In this document: piece after piece, positions 18,287-26,353 of the stretch | How positions within the stretch are numbered: the first letter of the stretch is position 1 | Layout: every line of letters begins with the position of its first letter | Source: Cyanobium sp. ATX 6F1 | GTDB lineage: Bacteria > Cyanobacteriota > Cyanobacteriia > PCC-6307 > Cyanobiaceae | Reading direction: 5' to 3' | Assembly (NCBI RefSeq): GCF_024346315.1 | Contig: NZ_JAGQCS010000001.1 | Location: 372,001 to 436,000, forward strand | Length of the DNA: 64,000 bases | Program-made: the position numbers and the translations under genes | The notes under the pieces: model-generated | What the model was told of the DNA's origin: nothing | Seen by the model: only the letters and a program-made list of their open reading frames with translations | Database searches by the model: none

Positions 18287-18599
18287 ACCCCTATTGCCCC
18301 CATCAGCTGGCCGGCCGATTGTGAACTCATCGACAACCGGGAGGCTCCAGACCATGGAAGACACCCCACCTGAGCATCAGTTAGGAGTGCGCTGACGATC
18401 CGGTCCCTGCTCCAACACTCTCGACGGATCACTGACTTCCCTGGCGCGTGACGCGGCTGTTTGATTTGCTGCAACGCCGTCCATTGCACCGTTAACGGCC
18501 TCGCCTCAGGTGCCCCGGACCCAACGGGAGGTCCCACTTGTCAACTGGCCCCAGGTGCCAGCGTCAGCAGCTCCGCCCCCACCAAACAAACTGCTTCAG
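18287..18599. other. Intergenic region without recognisable gene
   Basis: No convincing coding sequence is seen on either strand. The stretch leads into the hairpin at 18600 and then the toxin-antitoxin pair. Confidence 0.5.
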
Positions 18600-18626
18600 A
18601 GCCCGGTGGCCTCGTCACCGGGCTTT
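18600..18626 (+). terminator. Rho-independent terminator candidate
   Basis: A perfect 9-base stem AGCCCGGTG / CACCGGGCT with a 7-base loop is followed by a short TTT. The weak T-run makes it a modest terminator. Confidence 0.5.
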
Positions 18627-18835
18627 GTCGTGCAGCTCCCTGAACCATGGAGAACCTGGCCCAACCAGGTGGTGCCGTCAGCATCGGGCCGAGACCGGAA
18701 TGACGTCTAACGTTGAAGCCTCAGCCCATGAGGTTGGCGAAAGCCGCTGCCGTCATGACCCCAGCCGATCAAGCCAGCCAAAACCTCGAAGCTCCCTTCT
18801 CCGTCCGCCGCCGGCAACGTGGGGGGAGAAGCGTC

Positions 18836-18985
18836 ATGCAGGTGAGCAGTTCGGTGAGCGCCATGGAGGCTCTGCGGGCACGGATTCGGGCCCAGAGCAA
18901 AACCGTGGCCGAGCACATCGCGGCTGATCCGGACGCCAACTCTTTCATCGGCGACTGGGCCACACCTGAACTCCTCGGCCGCTGA
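18836..18985 (+). CDS. Small antitoxin of a MazF/PemK-type pair (49 aa)
   Basis: A 49-residue protein starting at the ATG at 18836, which has a GGGGGGA-type ribosome site 6-10 bases upstream. It is helical and charged (MEALRARIRAQSKTVAEHI), ending in a short acidic tail (IGDWATPELLGR) of the kind that binds MazF-like toxins. The gap to the toxin start is 8 bases. A longer frame to 18713 exists but lacks family-like sequence. Confidence 0.6.
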   Translation: MQVSSSVSAMEALRARIRAQSKTVAEHIAADPDANSFIGDWATPELLGR

Positions 18986-18993
18986 GCGCAAGC

Positions 18994-19374
18994 GTGGAGC
19001 TGAAGGCAGGGCAAATTGTCACGGTCGACTGGCGCAAAGATCCAGATGACCCCGATCAAGACCCTCACCCCCCGGAGCCCAACAAGCTCAGACCGGCTGT
19101 GGTCGTGCAGGATTGCGAACTGTTTGACTTTGCTTATCCCACAGTCCTGGTGGTGCCGATGACGAGCGACCCCGAACTGGCCATTCCCGACCTGACTGTG
19201 GTGCTGCAACCCAGCGCGACCAACGGCTGCAAGAAGGTGAGCTATCTGCTCCCTCAGAATCTCACCTGTGTCGCCAAGACACGCATCACCACAGCCACTG
19301 ACTCCTGCGTCACCCCCGCCGAGCTACAGCAACTGCGCCAGCTGGTGGTGCTGGCCATCGGAGGGCTCACCTGA
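18994..19374 (+). CDS. MazF/PemK-family mRNA interferase toxin
   Basis: A 126-residue MazF/PemK-like toxin starting with GTG at 18994. Visible family features are GQIVTVDWRKDP at the N-terminus, KLRPAVVVQD (the R-P-A-V-V strand), VLVVPMTSDP and the C-terminal VTPAELQQLRQLVVLAIG. These RNases cut mRNA at short motifs. An insertion of Asp/Pro-rich residues (about 16-27) lengthens the first loop. It forms a two-gene unit with the antitoxin upstream. Confidence 0.85.
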   Translation: MELKAGQIVTVDWRKDPDDPDQDPHPPEPNKLRPAVVVQDCELFDFAYPTVLVVPMTSDPELAIPDLTVVLQPSATNGCKKVSYLLPQNLTCVAKTRITTATDSCVTPAELQQLRQLVVLAIGGLT

Positions 19375-19406
19375 AGGATGAGGCGGCCATCGCCAGTTTC
19401 AGCAGA

Positions 19407-19530
19407 TCACTCCTCCTCGTCGACCGCACCAGCAGGAATCAGGCGGATCTGCTTGCGACCCAGCTTGATCTCGAACTCATCGCCGGGCTTGAGGTCGAGC
19501 AGACCTGTGTAGGCCTTGCCCACCAGAAGA
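19407..19530 (-). pseudogene. 3' fragment of a cyAbrB-type regulator gene
   Basis: Reading the minus strand gives only the last ~40 residues of an AbrB-like protein (GDEFEIKLGRKQIRLIPAG, then acidic DEEE and stop at 19407). The final ~80 bases are almost identical to the end of the intact copy at 25416. Upstream of about 19530 the similarity stops abruptly. No start or N-terminal domain is present, so this is a remnant left by duplication or recombination. Confidence 0.75.
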
Positions 19531-19688
19531 AGGCCTCAAGGAACCAAGGCGTCTGGCGCCACTTGCCCTGAAGCCTGCTCTCCAAAGGACTCCGTAGGCA
19601 TCACTCGTTCGTCCAAACACGTCCAGCGCCGACTCGGCTGAGTTGCCACAAGGCCCGAATACCCAAGTCAAAGCTCAAGGTTTTATGC

Positions 19689-19704
19689 CATGATGATCAT
19701 CATG
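19689..19704. promoter_or_regulatory. 16-bp perfect palindrome over the TetR gene start
   Basis: CATGATGATCATCATG is a perfect 16-base palindrome covering the start codon of the TetR-type gene. TetR dimers bind such dyads, so it is a candidate autoregulatory operator. Confidence 0.4.
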
Positions 19705-20271
19705 CGATACCCCGAAGGCCACAACCAAGCCGTGCGCGAGCGAATCCTCAGTTCTGCCGCTGAGGAGTTGCGCCGTAACGGCCTTTCGGGCATCGGCATC
19801 CCCGCCCTGATGAAGCGCGCCGGCCTCACCCATGGAGCCTTCTATTCCCATTTCCCCAACCGTGAGGCCCTTGTCGCCGAGGCCATTCGTGCAGCGGCCG
19901 CCGCCAGTGCTGACGGTCCACTGGCAGGGTCTTCCACCCTCGAGCAGAGCCTCGCCCAATACCTCTCTCCTGAGCACCTTGCCCACCCAGAGCGTGGCTG
20001 CGTCATTGCTGCGCTCGGCGGCGAGGGCGCCCGTCAGCCGGCCCCGGTGCGCTCAGCCTTCGCGGCGGCTGCCCGAGGCTTGCTGACGGCGATCGAGCGC
20101 AAGCTGCATCCCCGCCGTCCTTCCCGTCTGCCCAGCGACCAGGCCCTGCGCCTGGTGTCCACCATGGTGGGAGCCGTGGTACTGGCTCGCCTGGTAGACG
20201 ATCCCGCTCTGGCCCAGCGGTTGTTGGAGGTGGCGGCACATTCGGCTGAACCTTCTCCTGGCAGGGCTTGA
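19690..20271 (+). CDS. TetR/AcrR family transcriptional regulator
   Basis: A 193-residue TetR-type repressor. The N-terminal helix-turn-helix domain is clear: RERILSSAAEELRRNGLSGI, then KRAGLTHGAFYSHFPNREAL (recognition helix, about residues 38-57). The C-terminal ligand-binding part contains PERGCVIAALGGE, typical of the TetR_C subgroup that controls oxidoreductase genes. An AAGG box lies 9 bases ahead of the first ATG (19690); the ATG at 19702 is an alternative. It precedes an iron-sulfur protein and an SDR on the same strand. Confidence 0.9.
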   Translation: MMIIMRYPEGHNQAVRERILSSAAEELRRNGLSGIGIPALMKRAGLTHGAFYSHFPNREALVAEAIRAAAAASADGPLAGSSTLEQSLAQYLSPEHLAHPERGCVIAALGGEGARQPAPVRSAFAAAARGLLTAIERKLHPRRPSRLPSDQALRLVSTMVGAVVLARLVDDPALAQRLLEVAAHSAEPSPGRA

Positions 20272-20313
20272 GTCGGGGCTTCTCTTTTTTTGTCCAATTG
20301 CATGACAAGCATC

Positions 20314-21648
20314 ATGGCAACCACCTACGACCATCCCGCCCTCGCCGCTGCCCGCTCCCGAGGACCAGCGCCACCGCCTCCACCGCTCACCCTCGAGGAG
20401 GTGCGCGCCATCGCGCTTGCCGCCGGTGCCGATGACGCCGCCTGGGTGTCGCTGGATCACCCCGACCTGAGCGAGGAGCTACCCCACGTTCTTGCCGCCA
20501 TGCCGGGGGCTCGCTCGCTGGTGCCGATCGTGCTGCGCATGCATCCCGAAAACGTGCGCAGCCCTCGCCGCAACGTGGCCAACCTCGAGTTCCACCGCAG
20601 CGGCCACGAGGTGGATGAGATCGCTGCCCGAATCGCCCGGGCCCTTGACGAACGGGGCCACCGGGCCATGAACCCGCCCATGGCCTTCCCCATGGACATG
20701 AGCACGTTCCCGGGCCGCTCCTGGATCGTCTCCCACAAGCGCGTCGCCGAGGCGGCCCAGCTCGGAAAGATGGGGCTGCACCGCAACCTGATCCATCCCC
20801 GTTTCGGGTCCTTCGTGCTGCTGGGCACGGTGATCACCAGCGCGGAGGTAGCCCAGGCAATTGCCCCGCTCACCTACAACCCCTGCATCGACTGCCAGCT
20901 CTGCGTGGTGGCCTGTCCCGTGGGCGCCATCGAGCCCAGCGGCGCTTTCCGCTTCTCCGCCTGTTACGACCACAACTACCGCGAGTTCATGAGCGGTTTC
21001 GCCGACTTCGTTGAAGATGTGGTGGAGAGCCGCAACCGCCAGGACTTCCGCGATCGCGTTCCCCTCGACCAGGCTGTCACCACCTGGCAAGGCCTGGCCT
21101 ACAAACCCAGCTACAAGGCCGCCTACTGCGTGGCCGTCTGCCCTGCCGGCGACGACGTCATCGGAAACTTCGTCCACGACCGCCCAGGCCATCTGCGTCG
21201 GGTCGTCAAGCCCCTTACCGAGCGGGAGGAAACCATCTACGTGGTGGAAGGCTCAGACGCCGAGGCCCACGTGCGCCGTCGCTTTCCCCACAAGCGGGTG
21301 CAACGGATCCGCTCCAGCCTGCGGGCCACCCGGCCCCAGGAGTTCTTCGGCGCTCTGGCCTTGATCTTCCAGCGGGGGCCGGCGAGGGGTTGGGCCGCCA
21401 CCTACCACTTTGATCTGAGCGGAACCGATGCGGTGCGTGCCACCGTGCGCATCAACGATGGACAGCTGGAGGTGGAGCCCGGGGTGCTGGCGGGAACGCC
21501 CGATCTGCTGGTGCGCGCCGATGCCCGCCTCTGGATCGACATCGTCAGCGGGCGGCGAAGCCCTGTGCTGGCGGTGCTGCGGCGCCGACTACGGATCACG
21601 GGCGACCGGCGTCTGCTGGATCGGTTCGCGGCCTGTTTCCCCCGCTGA
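20314..21648 (+). CDS. 4Fe-4S protein with QueG-like fold and C-terminal SCP2-like domain
   Basis: A 444-residue protein. A dicluster ferredoxin part is visible: C-x2-C-x2-C-x3-C-P in CIDCQLCVVACPVG (about residue 190), then CYDHN and CVAVCPAGDD (about residue 272), an arrangement resembling epoxyqueuosine reductase (QueG) and related reductases. A C-terminal ~100-residue segment (GTDAVRATVRINDGQLEVEP, PDLLVRADARLWIDIVSG) looks like an SCP2 sterol-carrier domain. The start is the ATG at 20314; an upstream TTG at 20290 is possible. It is probably controlled by the adjacent TetR protein. The electron acceptor and substrate are unknown. Confidence 0.8.
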   Translation: MATTYDHPALAAARSRGPAPPPPPLTLEEVRAIALAAGADDAAWVSLDHPDLSEELPHVLAAMPGARSLVPIVLRMHPENVRSPRRNVANLEFHRSGHEVDEIAARIARALDERGHRAMNPPMAFPMDMSTFPGRSWIVSHKRVAEAAQLGKMGLHRNLIHPRFGSFVLLGTVITSAEVAQAIAPLTYNPCIDCQLCVVACPVGAIEPSGAFRFSACYDHNYREFMSGFADFVEDVVESRNRQDFRDRVPLDQAVTTWQGLAYKPSYKAAYCVAVCPAGDDVIGNFVHDRPGHLRRVVKPLTEREETIYVVEGSDAEAHVRRRFPHKRVQRIRSSLRATRPQEFFGALALIFQRGPARGWAATYHFDLSGTDAVRATVRINDGQLEVEPGVLAGTPDLLVRADARLWIDIVSGRRSPVLAVLRRRLRITGDRRLLDRFAACFPR

Positions 21649-21665
21649 GAGGCAAATCCACATTG

Positions 21666-22487
21666 ATGAACCCACCGATGACACCCTTTCGAACCCATCA
21701 CCAGCAGCGCTTCTTTGATCGCTATGGCCCCTGGGCCATCGTCACGGGCGCTTCCTCTGGCATCGGCCGCGCCATCGCCGGCCGTCTGGCCGAGGCAGGG
21801 CTGAACCTTGTGATCGTGGCCCGAAGCCGGGGCGTTCTTGAGGATCTGGCGGCAAGCCTCGCAGCCGAAAACAGCATTCAGGTGAGAACCATCGACGTCG
21901 ACGTCGCACTCGAGGCAAGTCTTGAGACGATCCGAACAGCGACGGCTGACCTGGATGTGGGCTTGCTGGTGGCCTCCGCAGGGTTTGGCACCTCCGGGCC
22001 CTTCCTTGAGGCCGACATCAAGTCAGAAGAGGAGATGCTGATGGTCAACTGCCGTGCGGTCCTCAATGCCTGCTTCCATTTCGGACGCCGCTTCTCGCAG
22101 CGGGGCCGAGGCGGCCTTGTGCTGCTGAGCTCGATCGTTGGCTTTCAGGGGATGCCCTATGCGGCTCACTACGCCGCCACCAAGGCCTACGTGCAGGCCC
22201 TGGCTGAGGCCCTCAACGTTGAACTCAGGGGTTGTGGTGTCGATGTCCTCTCCGCTGCCCCGGGCCCAACTCACAGCGGTTTTGCAGACAGGGCTGGCCA
22301 GCGGATGGGGATGGCCCTGGCACCGGAAGAGATTGCTCAACCGATCCTCGATGCTCTCGGGCACCGAGCGACGATCTTTCCAGGGTTCCTGTCGAAGCTG
22401 CTGACCTATGCGCTCGTGCCTCTGCCGCGATGGGCGCGGGTTCGGATCATGGGGCGGGTGATGGCCGACATGACCAAGCATCACTGA
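21666..22487 (+). CDS. Short-chain dehydrogenase/reductase (SDR)
   Basis: A classical 273-residue SDR. The NAD(P)-binding TGASSGIGRA is near residue 28-37, VASAGFG replaces the NNAG motif near 104, the catalytic Ser lies in LLSSIVGF near 155, and YAATKA carries the Tyr and Lys near 167-171. The start is the ATG at 21666, with GAGAGG about ten bases upstream. It follows the iron-sulfur protein by 17 bases, so TetR regulator, iron-sulfur protein and SDR probably form one operon. Confidence 0.9.
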   Translation: MNPPMTPFRTHHQQRFFDRYGPWAIVTGASSGIGRAIAGRLAEAGLNLVIVARSRGVLEDLAASLAAENSIQVRTIDVDVALEASLETIRTATADLDVGLLVASAGFGTSGPFLEADIKSEEEMLMVNCRAVLNACFHFGRRFSQRGRGGLVLLSSIVGFQGMPYAAHYAATKAYVQALAEALNVELRGCGVDVLSAAPGPTHSGFADRAGQRMGMALAPEEIAQPILDALGHRATIFPGFLSKLLTYALVPLPRWARVRIMGRVMADMTKHH

Positions 22488-22641
22488 CCATCAAAATCAG
22501 AGGACGATGTTCGAATGACGGCACCCAGCACGCGATTGTGATGATCCCAGCTGGGTATGTGCCCAGGTCAATCTGCTACTCCCGGCATCTCAAAACCACC
22601 CAGCAGCCGAGTGCTCAACCTGGATCTCATGAAGCGAACTC

Positions 22642-23013
22642 TCACTCCTCATCTTCTGATGTACCAGCCGGGATCAGACGGATCTGCTTCTTGCCCAGCT
22701 TGATCTCGAACTCATCGCCAGGCTTGAGGTCAAGCAGGGACGTGTAGGCCTTGCCCACCATGAGGTTGCCGTTGAACTGAATCTTGGTGGTGTAGCTCAA
22801 GCTGCGGCCGGCCCTTCCCTTGCCGTTGCCACCGCCATCTCCGAGGCTGACGCCCTTGGCTTCCAGCAGCGCCTCATAGAACGCCGTGAAGTTCAGCCGC
22901 TCGCTGCCGTCCTTCTTGGTGCTGAGGTAGCCGGCGGCTCGCACCAGATCGGACTTGGAGGCATCACCAAGCTCCTTGACTTTGGCGAGCAGTTCAGGTC
23001 CGGTTAGCGCCAT
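22642..23013 (-). CDS. cyAbrB family DNA-binding regulator (copy 1)
   Basis: A 123-residue cyanobacterial AbrB-like protein. The N-terminal part (LLAKVKELGDASKSDLVRAAGY, about residues 9-30) is the helical cyAbrB-specific segment. A Gly-rich linker follows (near residue 60), and the C-terminal swapped-hairpin DNA-binding domain has KIQFNGNLMVGKAYTSLLDL and GDEFEIKLGKKQIRL. It ends in an acidic tail. In cyanobacteria these proteins globally repress carbon and nitrogen genes. A second intact copy lies 2.4 kb away and a fragment at 19407. Confidence 0.92.
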   Translation of the reverse strand: MALTGPELLAKVKELGDASKSDLVRAAGYLSTKKDGSERLNFTAFYEALLEAKGVSLGDGGGNGKGRAGRSLSYTTKIQFNGNLMVGKAYTSLLDLKPGDEFEIKLGKKQIRLIPAGTSEDEE

Positions 23014-23185
23014 AGATCTCTAAAGAAGATTCAATACATGTTACATCCTCCTCAAGCATATCCGCTGCATTGGCCACTCCTTTGAGTCCGATGTATTTAC
23101 AAGCCGAGATCCAATTCCCGCATGGATCACCATCGGGCGCTCATGGGTTGGCTAGGTATGGAGTACTCCCACCTGTGCCACCGCC

Positions 23186-23878
23186 ATGGTCAAGCCATCT
23201 GCAGCCCCTGGGGCCAGTATCACCATCTGCCCCAACGGCCCGTATGTGGTTAGCGGCGGGGTGCCACTGAGCGAGCAGTCCATCGTGGTGAACGCCGCTG
23301 GTGACTCCATTGATTACCAGCAGGGCCGCCTGTATCCGTCCCAGGCCACCTTTGAACTATGCCGTTGTGGCCAGTCCTCGACCAAGCCGTTCTGCGATGG
23401 AACCCACGCCACAGTGAGCTTCGATGGCACCACCACCTGCAGCCATGCCCCATACCTAGAGCAGGCCGAAACCATCGCAGGTCCCGTGCTCTCGATCACC
23501 GATGCCAAGGCGCTGTGCTCCAATGCCCGTTTCTGCGACCCCCACGGCGGCATCTGGGCACTCGTGAAGCAGTCGGACGAACCAGACGCACACCAGCTGG
23601 TGGTCTTCCAGGCCAGCCATTGCCCCTCAGGGCGATTGATCGCCTGGGAGCGTGCCACGGGTCAATCGATCGAATCCGCCCACCCGCCATCGATCGCCTT
23701 GATCGTGGATACGAAGGAAGGCGTGAATGGCCCCATATGGGTGCGAGGTGGCATTCCCATCCACTCGGAGATGGGGCTCGCCTATGAGGTTCGCCAGCAG
23801 TGCACCCTCTGCCGCTGCGGCCGATCAGCCAACAAGCCGTTCTGCGATGGAGCCCACACGCCAACACACTCGGCCTGA
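23186..23878 (+). CDS. Iron-sulfur protein with two CDGSH-type domains
   Basis: The 230-residue protein carries two CDGSH signatures: CRCGQSSTKPFCDGTH (about residues 59-74) and CRCGRSANKPFCDGAH (about residues 207-222). Each has the three Cys and one His that hold a redox-labile 2Fe-2S cluster. Between them is a segment (KALCSNARFCDPHGG) resembling the iron-binding domain found in related bacterial double-CDGSH proteins. The start is the ATG at 23186. It stands alone, divergent from the cyAbrB gene; a redox or Fe-S transfer role is likely, but the partner is unknown. Confidence 0.9.
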   Translation: MVKPSAAPGASITICPNGPYVVSGGVPLSEQSIVVNAAGDSIDYQQGRLYPSQATFELCRCGQSSTKPFCDGTHATVSFDGTTTCSHAPYLEQAETIAGPVLSITDAKALCSNARFCDPHGGIWALVKQSDEPDAHQLVVFQASHCPSGRLIAWERATGQSIESAHPPSIALIVDTKEGVNGPIWVRGGIPIHSEMGLAYEVRQQCTLCRCGRSANKPFCDGAHTPTHSA

Positions 23879-24173
23879 CGAGTCCGATTGCCCGATCCAT
23901 CCATCCCACCAATTGGATCACCATCAGGCTGGACCCTTCCGCCAGGTTTTTAGGTCAAGCAGCTTGGTCACCACCAGCTCCTGTCAGAGCAGCAGGGCGA
24001 GCTTCTGCCCGCCCTCGCCGCTGAGGGGCACGTCGTGAGCTGAACCCCTCCCCTGGATCGGATCGCCTAAGCACTGGCACCCAAGAGCCGTCGAAGCGAT
24101 GTGATGGCTGAACAAGCCCCTCACGCTGCTCTCCTTGCGGAGCTGCGCTGGCACTGGGGAGAGTGAACACTCC

Positions 24174-24404
24174 TCAGGCTGTATGGAGCATCGTCAATGG
24201 CGCCTGAGGGGCACGGCGCAGCGCGACTTTCTTGGAAACCGCAGCAATAGCGAGCCCCTTGGGCCCAGAAGCTCCGACTGTTTCACCCGTGGTCCGCATA
24301 AGACCAGGCAGGAAGATCATCAAAAAGAGGACTGCCGGCAAGCCTACAAACAGGACAAGGGTAAAGCCGTAACCAAGAATGATCTCAGCAATTGAGTTTG
24401 TCAT
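24174..24404 (-). CDS. Small membrane protein (76 aa), unknown
   Basis: The first 40 residues form one strong hydrophobic helix (ILGYGFTLVLFVGLPAVLFL) after a short MTNSIAE start, and a Lys/Arg-containing tail follows. It resembles small photosystem or cytochrome-complex subunits in size and layout, but I cannot name it. The C-terminal 25 residues look random and may reflect read-through after a mutation. The ATG is at 24404. Confidence 0.45.
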   Translation of the reverse strand: MTNSIAEIILGYGFTLVLFVGLPAVLFLMIFLPGLMRTTGETVGASGPKGLAIAAVSKKVALRRAPQAPLTMLHTA

Positions 24405-24865
24405 CAGAAGTCTCTAACCTTTACGTGGAATGTGAAGGGAGAAGAAGATTATCCTCTCCACATTTCGGCCTATCCCCACATCTCTTCTTCTGATCACAAT
24501 CTAGCCACGTCTTGGGCATGGAGCCCGTTGCAGGAAAATCAAGTGAAAATATTTGCTCTCCTTAACTCATCGATCCAACAAGAGCCTCCGAGGAGCCTGG
24601 AGAGCTGCTTGTAGGCCGTGCGAAGGCCGATCCAGGGTTGCGCTTCAGGGGCTGAGAGTGCCACGGCCTAATCAAGATGCCGGCGGAAAAGCCGTACCAA
24701 ACTGGTGGTTGTCAGACGAGTCATCTGGTTGCCAGGCATGGTGTGTGATGTCTTAGGACGGCGGTGACACTCCAACCCTGGCGACCTCACACCCCCTTGT
24801 GAGTTGAACAACCTGGTGGGACTACACAGCTAGGGTTTGGGCAACGCCCTGCACATCTGGTCGCC
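24405..24865. other. Intergenic region ahead of the aldolase fragment
   Basis: No gene is seen in this 461-base stretch. It contains a short hairpin CTCACA-CCCCCT-TGTGAG (24786-24803) without a T-run. The segment just before 24866 is presumably the original aldolase leader. Confidence 0.45.
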
Positions 24866-25393
24866 ATGGCACTCGAGGCCTTCCGCCAGGAGCTCATCGC
24901 CACCGCCACCACCATCGCTTCCCCGGGCAAGGGATTGCTGGCGGCCGATGAATCCACCGGCACGATCGGCAAGCGCTTCGAGGCGATCGCCCTCGAGAAC
25001 ACCGAGAACCATCGCCGCGCCTACCGCTCTCTGCTGGGCACAACCAGCGGGCTGGGCGAGTACATCAGCGGCGTGATCCTCTACGAGGAAACCCTCTTCC
25101 AGGACGCCAGCGATGGCACGCCGATCCTGGAGCTTTTCCGCCGCCAGGGGATCATTCCCGGCATAGAGGCCTACGACCAGTGCCTGGCTGAACAGGGGCA
25201 GGAGTTCGTCGACGCCTGCGAAGCCGCCAAGCGGGGAAAACCCCTGGTCACCGACGACAACCTCGCCGAGTTCACCGCCCTCTCCCAGAATGGGTTTGCC
25301 CGCGAGCCCCGGGAATTACTAGCGCTGGCCCAGTGGCCCGACCATGTCACCGGCTTCCTGGTGTCATGTGAGCCCTTTCATCGACCTGAGTGA
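24866..25393 (+). pseudogene. Truncated class I fructose-bisphosphate aldolase fused to unrelated sequence
   Basis: The frame encodes 175 residues; class I aldolases have about 340-360. Residues 1-98 match the family N-terminus: APGKGLLAADEST-like SPGKGLLAADESTGTIGKRF, then GLGEYISGVILYEETL and RRQGIIPGI. After residue 98, where the family continues with the active-site barrel, the sequence becomes an unrelated helical stretch (EAYDQCLAEQGQEFVDACEA). The active-site lysines are missing, so it cannot be a working aldolase. The fused part could be the tail of another gene. A recombination origin is likely. Confidence 0.75.
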
Positions 25394-25415
25394 GGCGGAC
25401 CCACCGCCATCCGCT

Positions 25416-25784
25416 TCACTCCTCCTCGTCGGCCGCACCAGCAGGAATCAGGCGGATCTGCTTGCGACCCAGCTTGATCTCGAACTCATCGCCGGGCTGC
25501 AGATCCAGAAAAGCGGTGTAGGCCTTTCCGATCAGCAGATTGCCGTTGCCCTGAACCGTGGCCACGTAGCTCAGCTTGCGGCCGCCCTTGCCCACCGCAG
25601 CCGTGGCTGAGCCCAGGGTGACGCCTTTGGCCTCCAGTAGCGCCTCGTAAAAGGCGGTGAAGTTCAGCCGCTCGCTGCCGTCCTTCTTGGTGCTGACGTA
25701 GCCAGCGGCCCTGACCAGATCGGACTTGCTGGCATCGCCTAGCTCTTTCACCTTGCTCAGCAGATCAGCACCAGAGAGGGGCAT
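25416..25784 (-). CDS. cyAbrB family DNA-binding regulator (copy 2)
   Basis: A 122-residue cyAbrB protein, clearly paralogous to copy 1. It has the same N-terminal segment (KVKELGDASKSDLVRAAGY), a shorter Ala/Gly linker, VQGNGNLLIGKAYTAFLDL and GDEFEIKLGRKQIRLIPAG. The start is the ATG at 25784 (MPLSG); the 20 residues further upstream are not family-like. It converges with the aldolase fragment. Its last ~80 bases are nearly identical to the remnant at 19407. Confidence 0.92.
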   Translation of the reverse strand: MPLSGADLLSKVKELGDASKSDLVRAAGYVSTKKDGSERLNFTAFYEALLEAKGVTLGSATAAVGKGGRKLSYVATVQGNGNLLIGKAYTAFLDLQPGDEFEIKLGRKQIRLIPAGAADEEE

Positions 25785-25882
25785 GGGTCGTGTTGTTGTT
25801 GTAACCCAAACATACAGGCTGGTTCGTTGAGTACCAGCCCCCAATTGTGGTCATCGATAGTAAGGCTTTGTGTCGTGGTCGT

Positions 25883-26340
25883 TCAGCGCAGGCTCTCGCA
25901 GGCCTCGCCATCACCATTCGAGTCCAAATAGGTGTGTCCCTGGCGCAACGGCAGCTGGGCTTGCTGATAAGCGCCAATCTCCTTGCAGCGATACTTCCGG
26001 CCATCAGGAACTGACCCCGGTGCTACGAGCTGAGCGCCCTGCTGCTCTGCCGCGGCGGATGTCCTAAGGGCGGGTGATGCTGCCGGGCACTTGCCATACT
26101 CCATAGCGGCTGCGGAAACCCCAGAACTCCGCCTCCAGATACTCCTTGGCATCGCATTGGCCCAGGTACTTGAGATAGGCGTAGCCGCAGGCTCGCGAAG
26201 AGGATACGCCAGGCCGTACTCCGCCATCGCCAGGCCGAGATTGATCTCTCCGATCACCTCGGCCACGGTGCGGCCGTAGCGATGCACCGTCTGCGTCAGA
26301 AGTGTGACCGGGGCCCCGATCCGCAGCCGCGATTTCAGAG
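25883..26340 (-). pseudogene. Decayed thermonuclease-like gene with Excalibur tail
   Basis: The minus strand reads RYGRTVAEVIGEINLGLAMA near 26287-26220, matching the gene at 31254, then shifts frame. DNA similarity to that paralogue continues through another frame to about 26070. The frame ends in an Excalibur-type calcium-binding motif (YLDSNGDGEACESL) after a Cys/Lys-rich stretch. The N-terminal half with signal peptide and first catalytic residues is missing. The parent was a secreted nuclease with an Excalibur domain. Confidence 0.7.
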
Positions 26341-26353
26341 TTGCCCCATCTGC

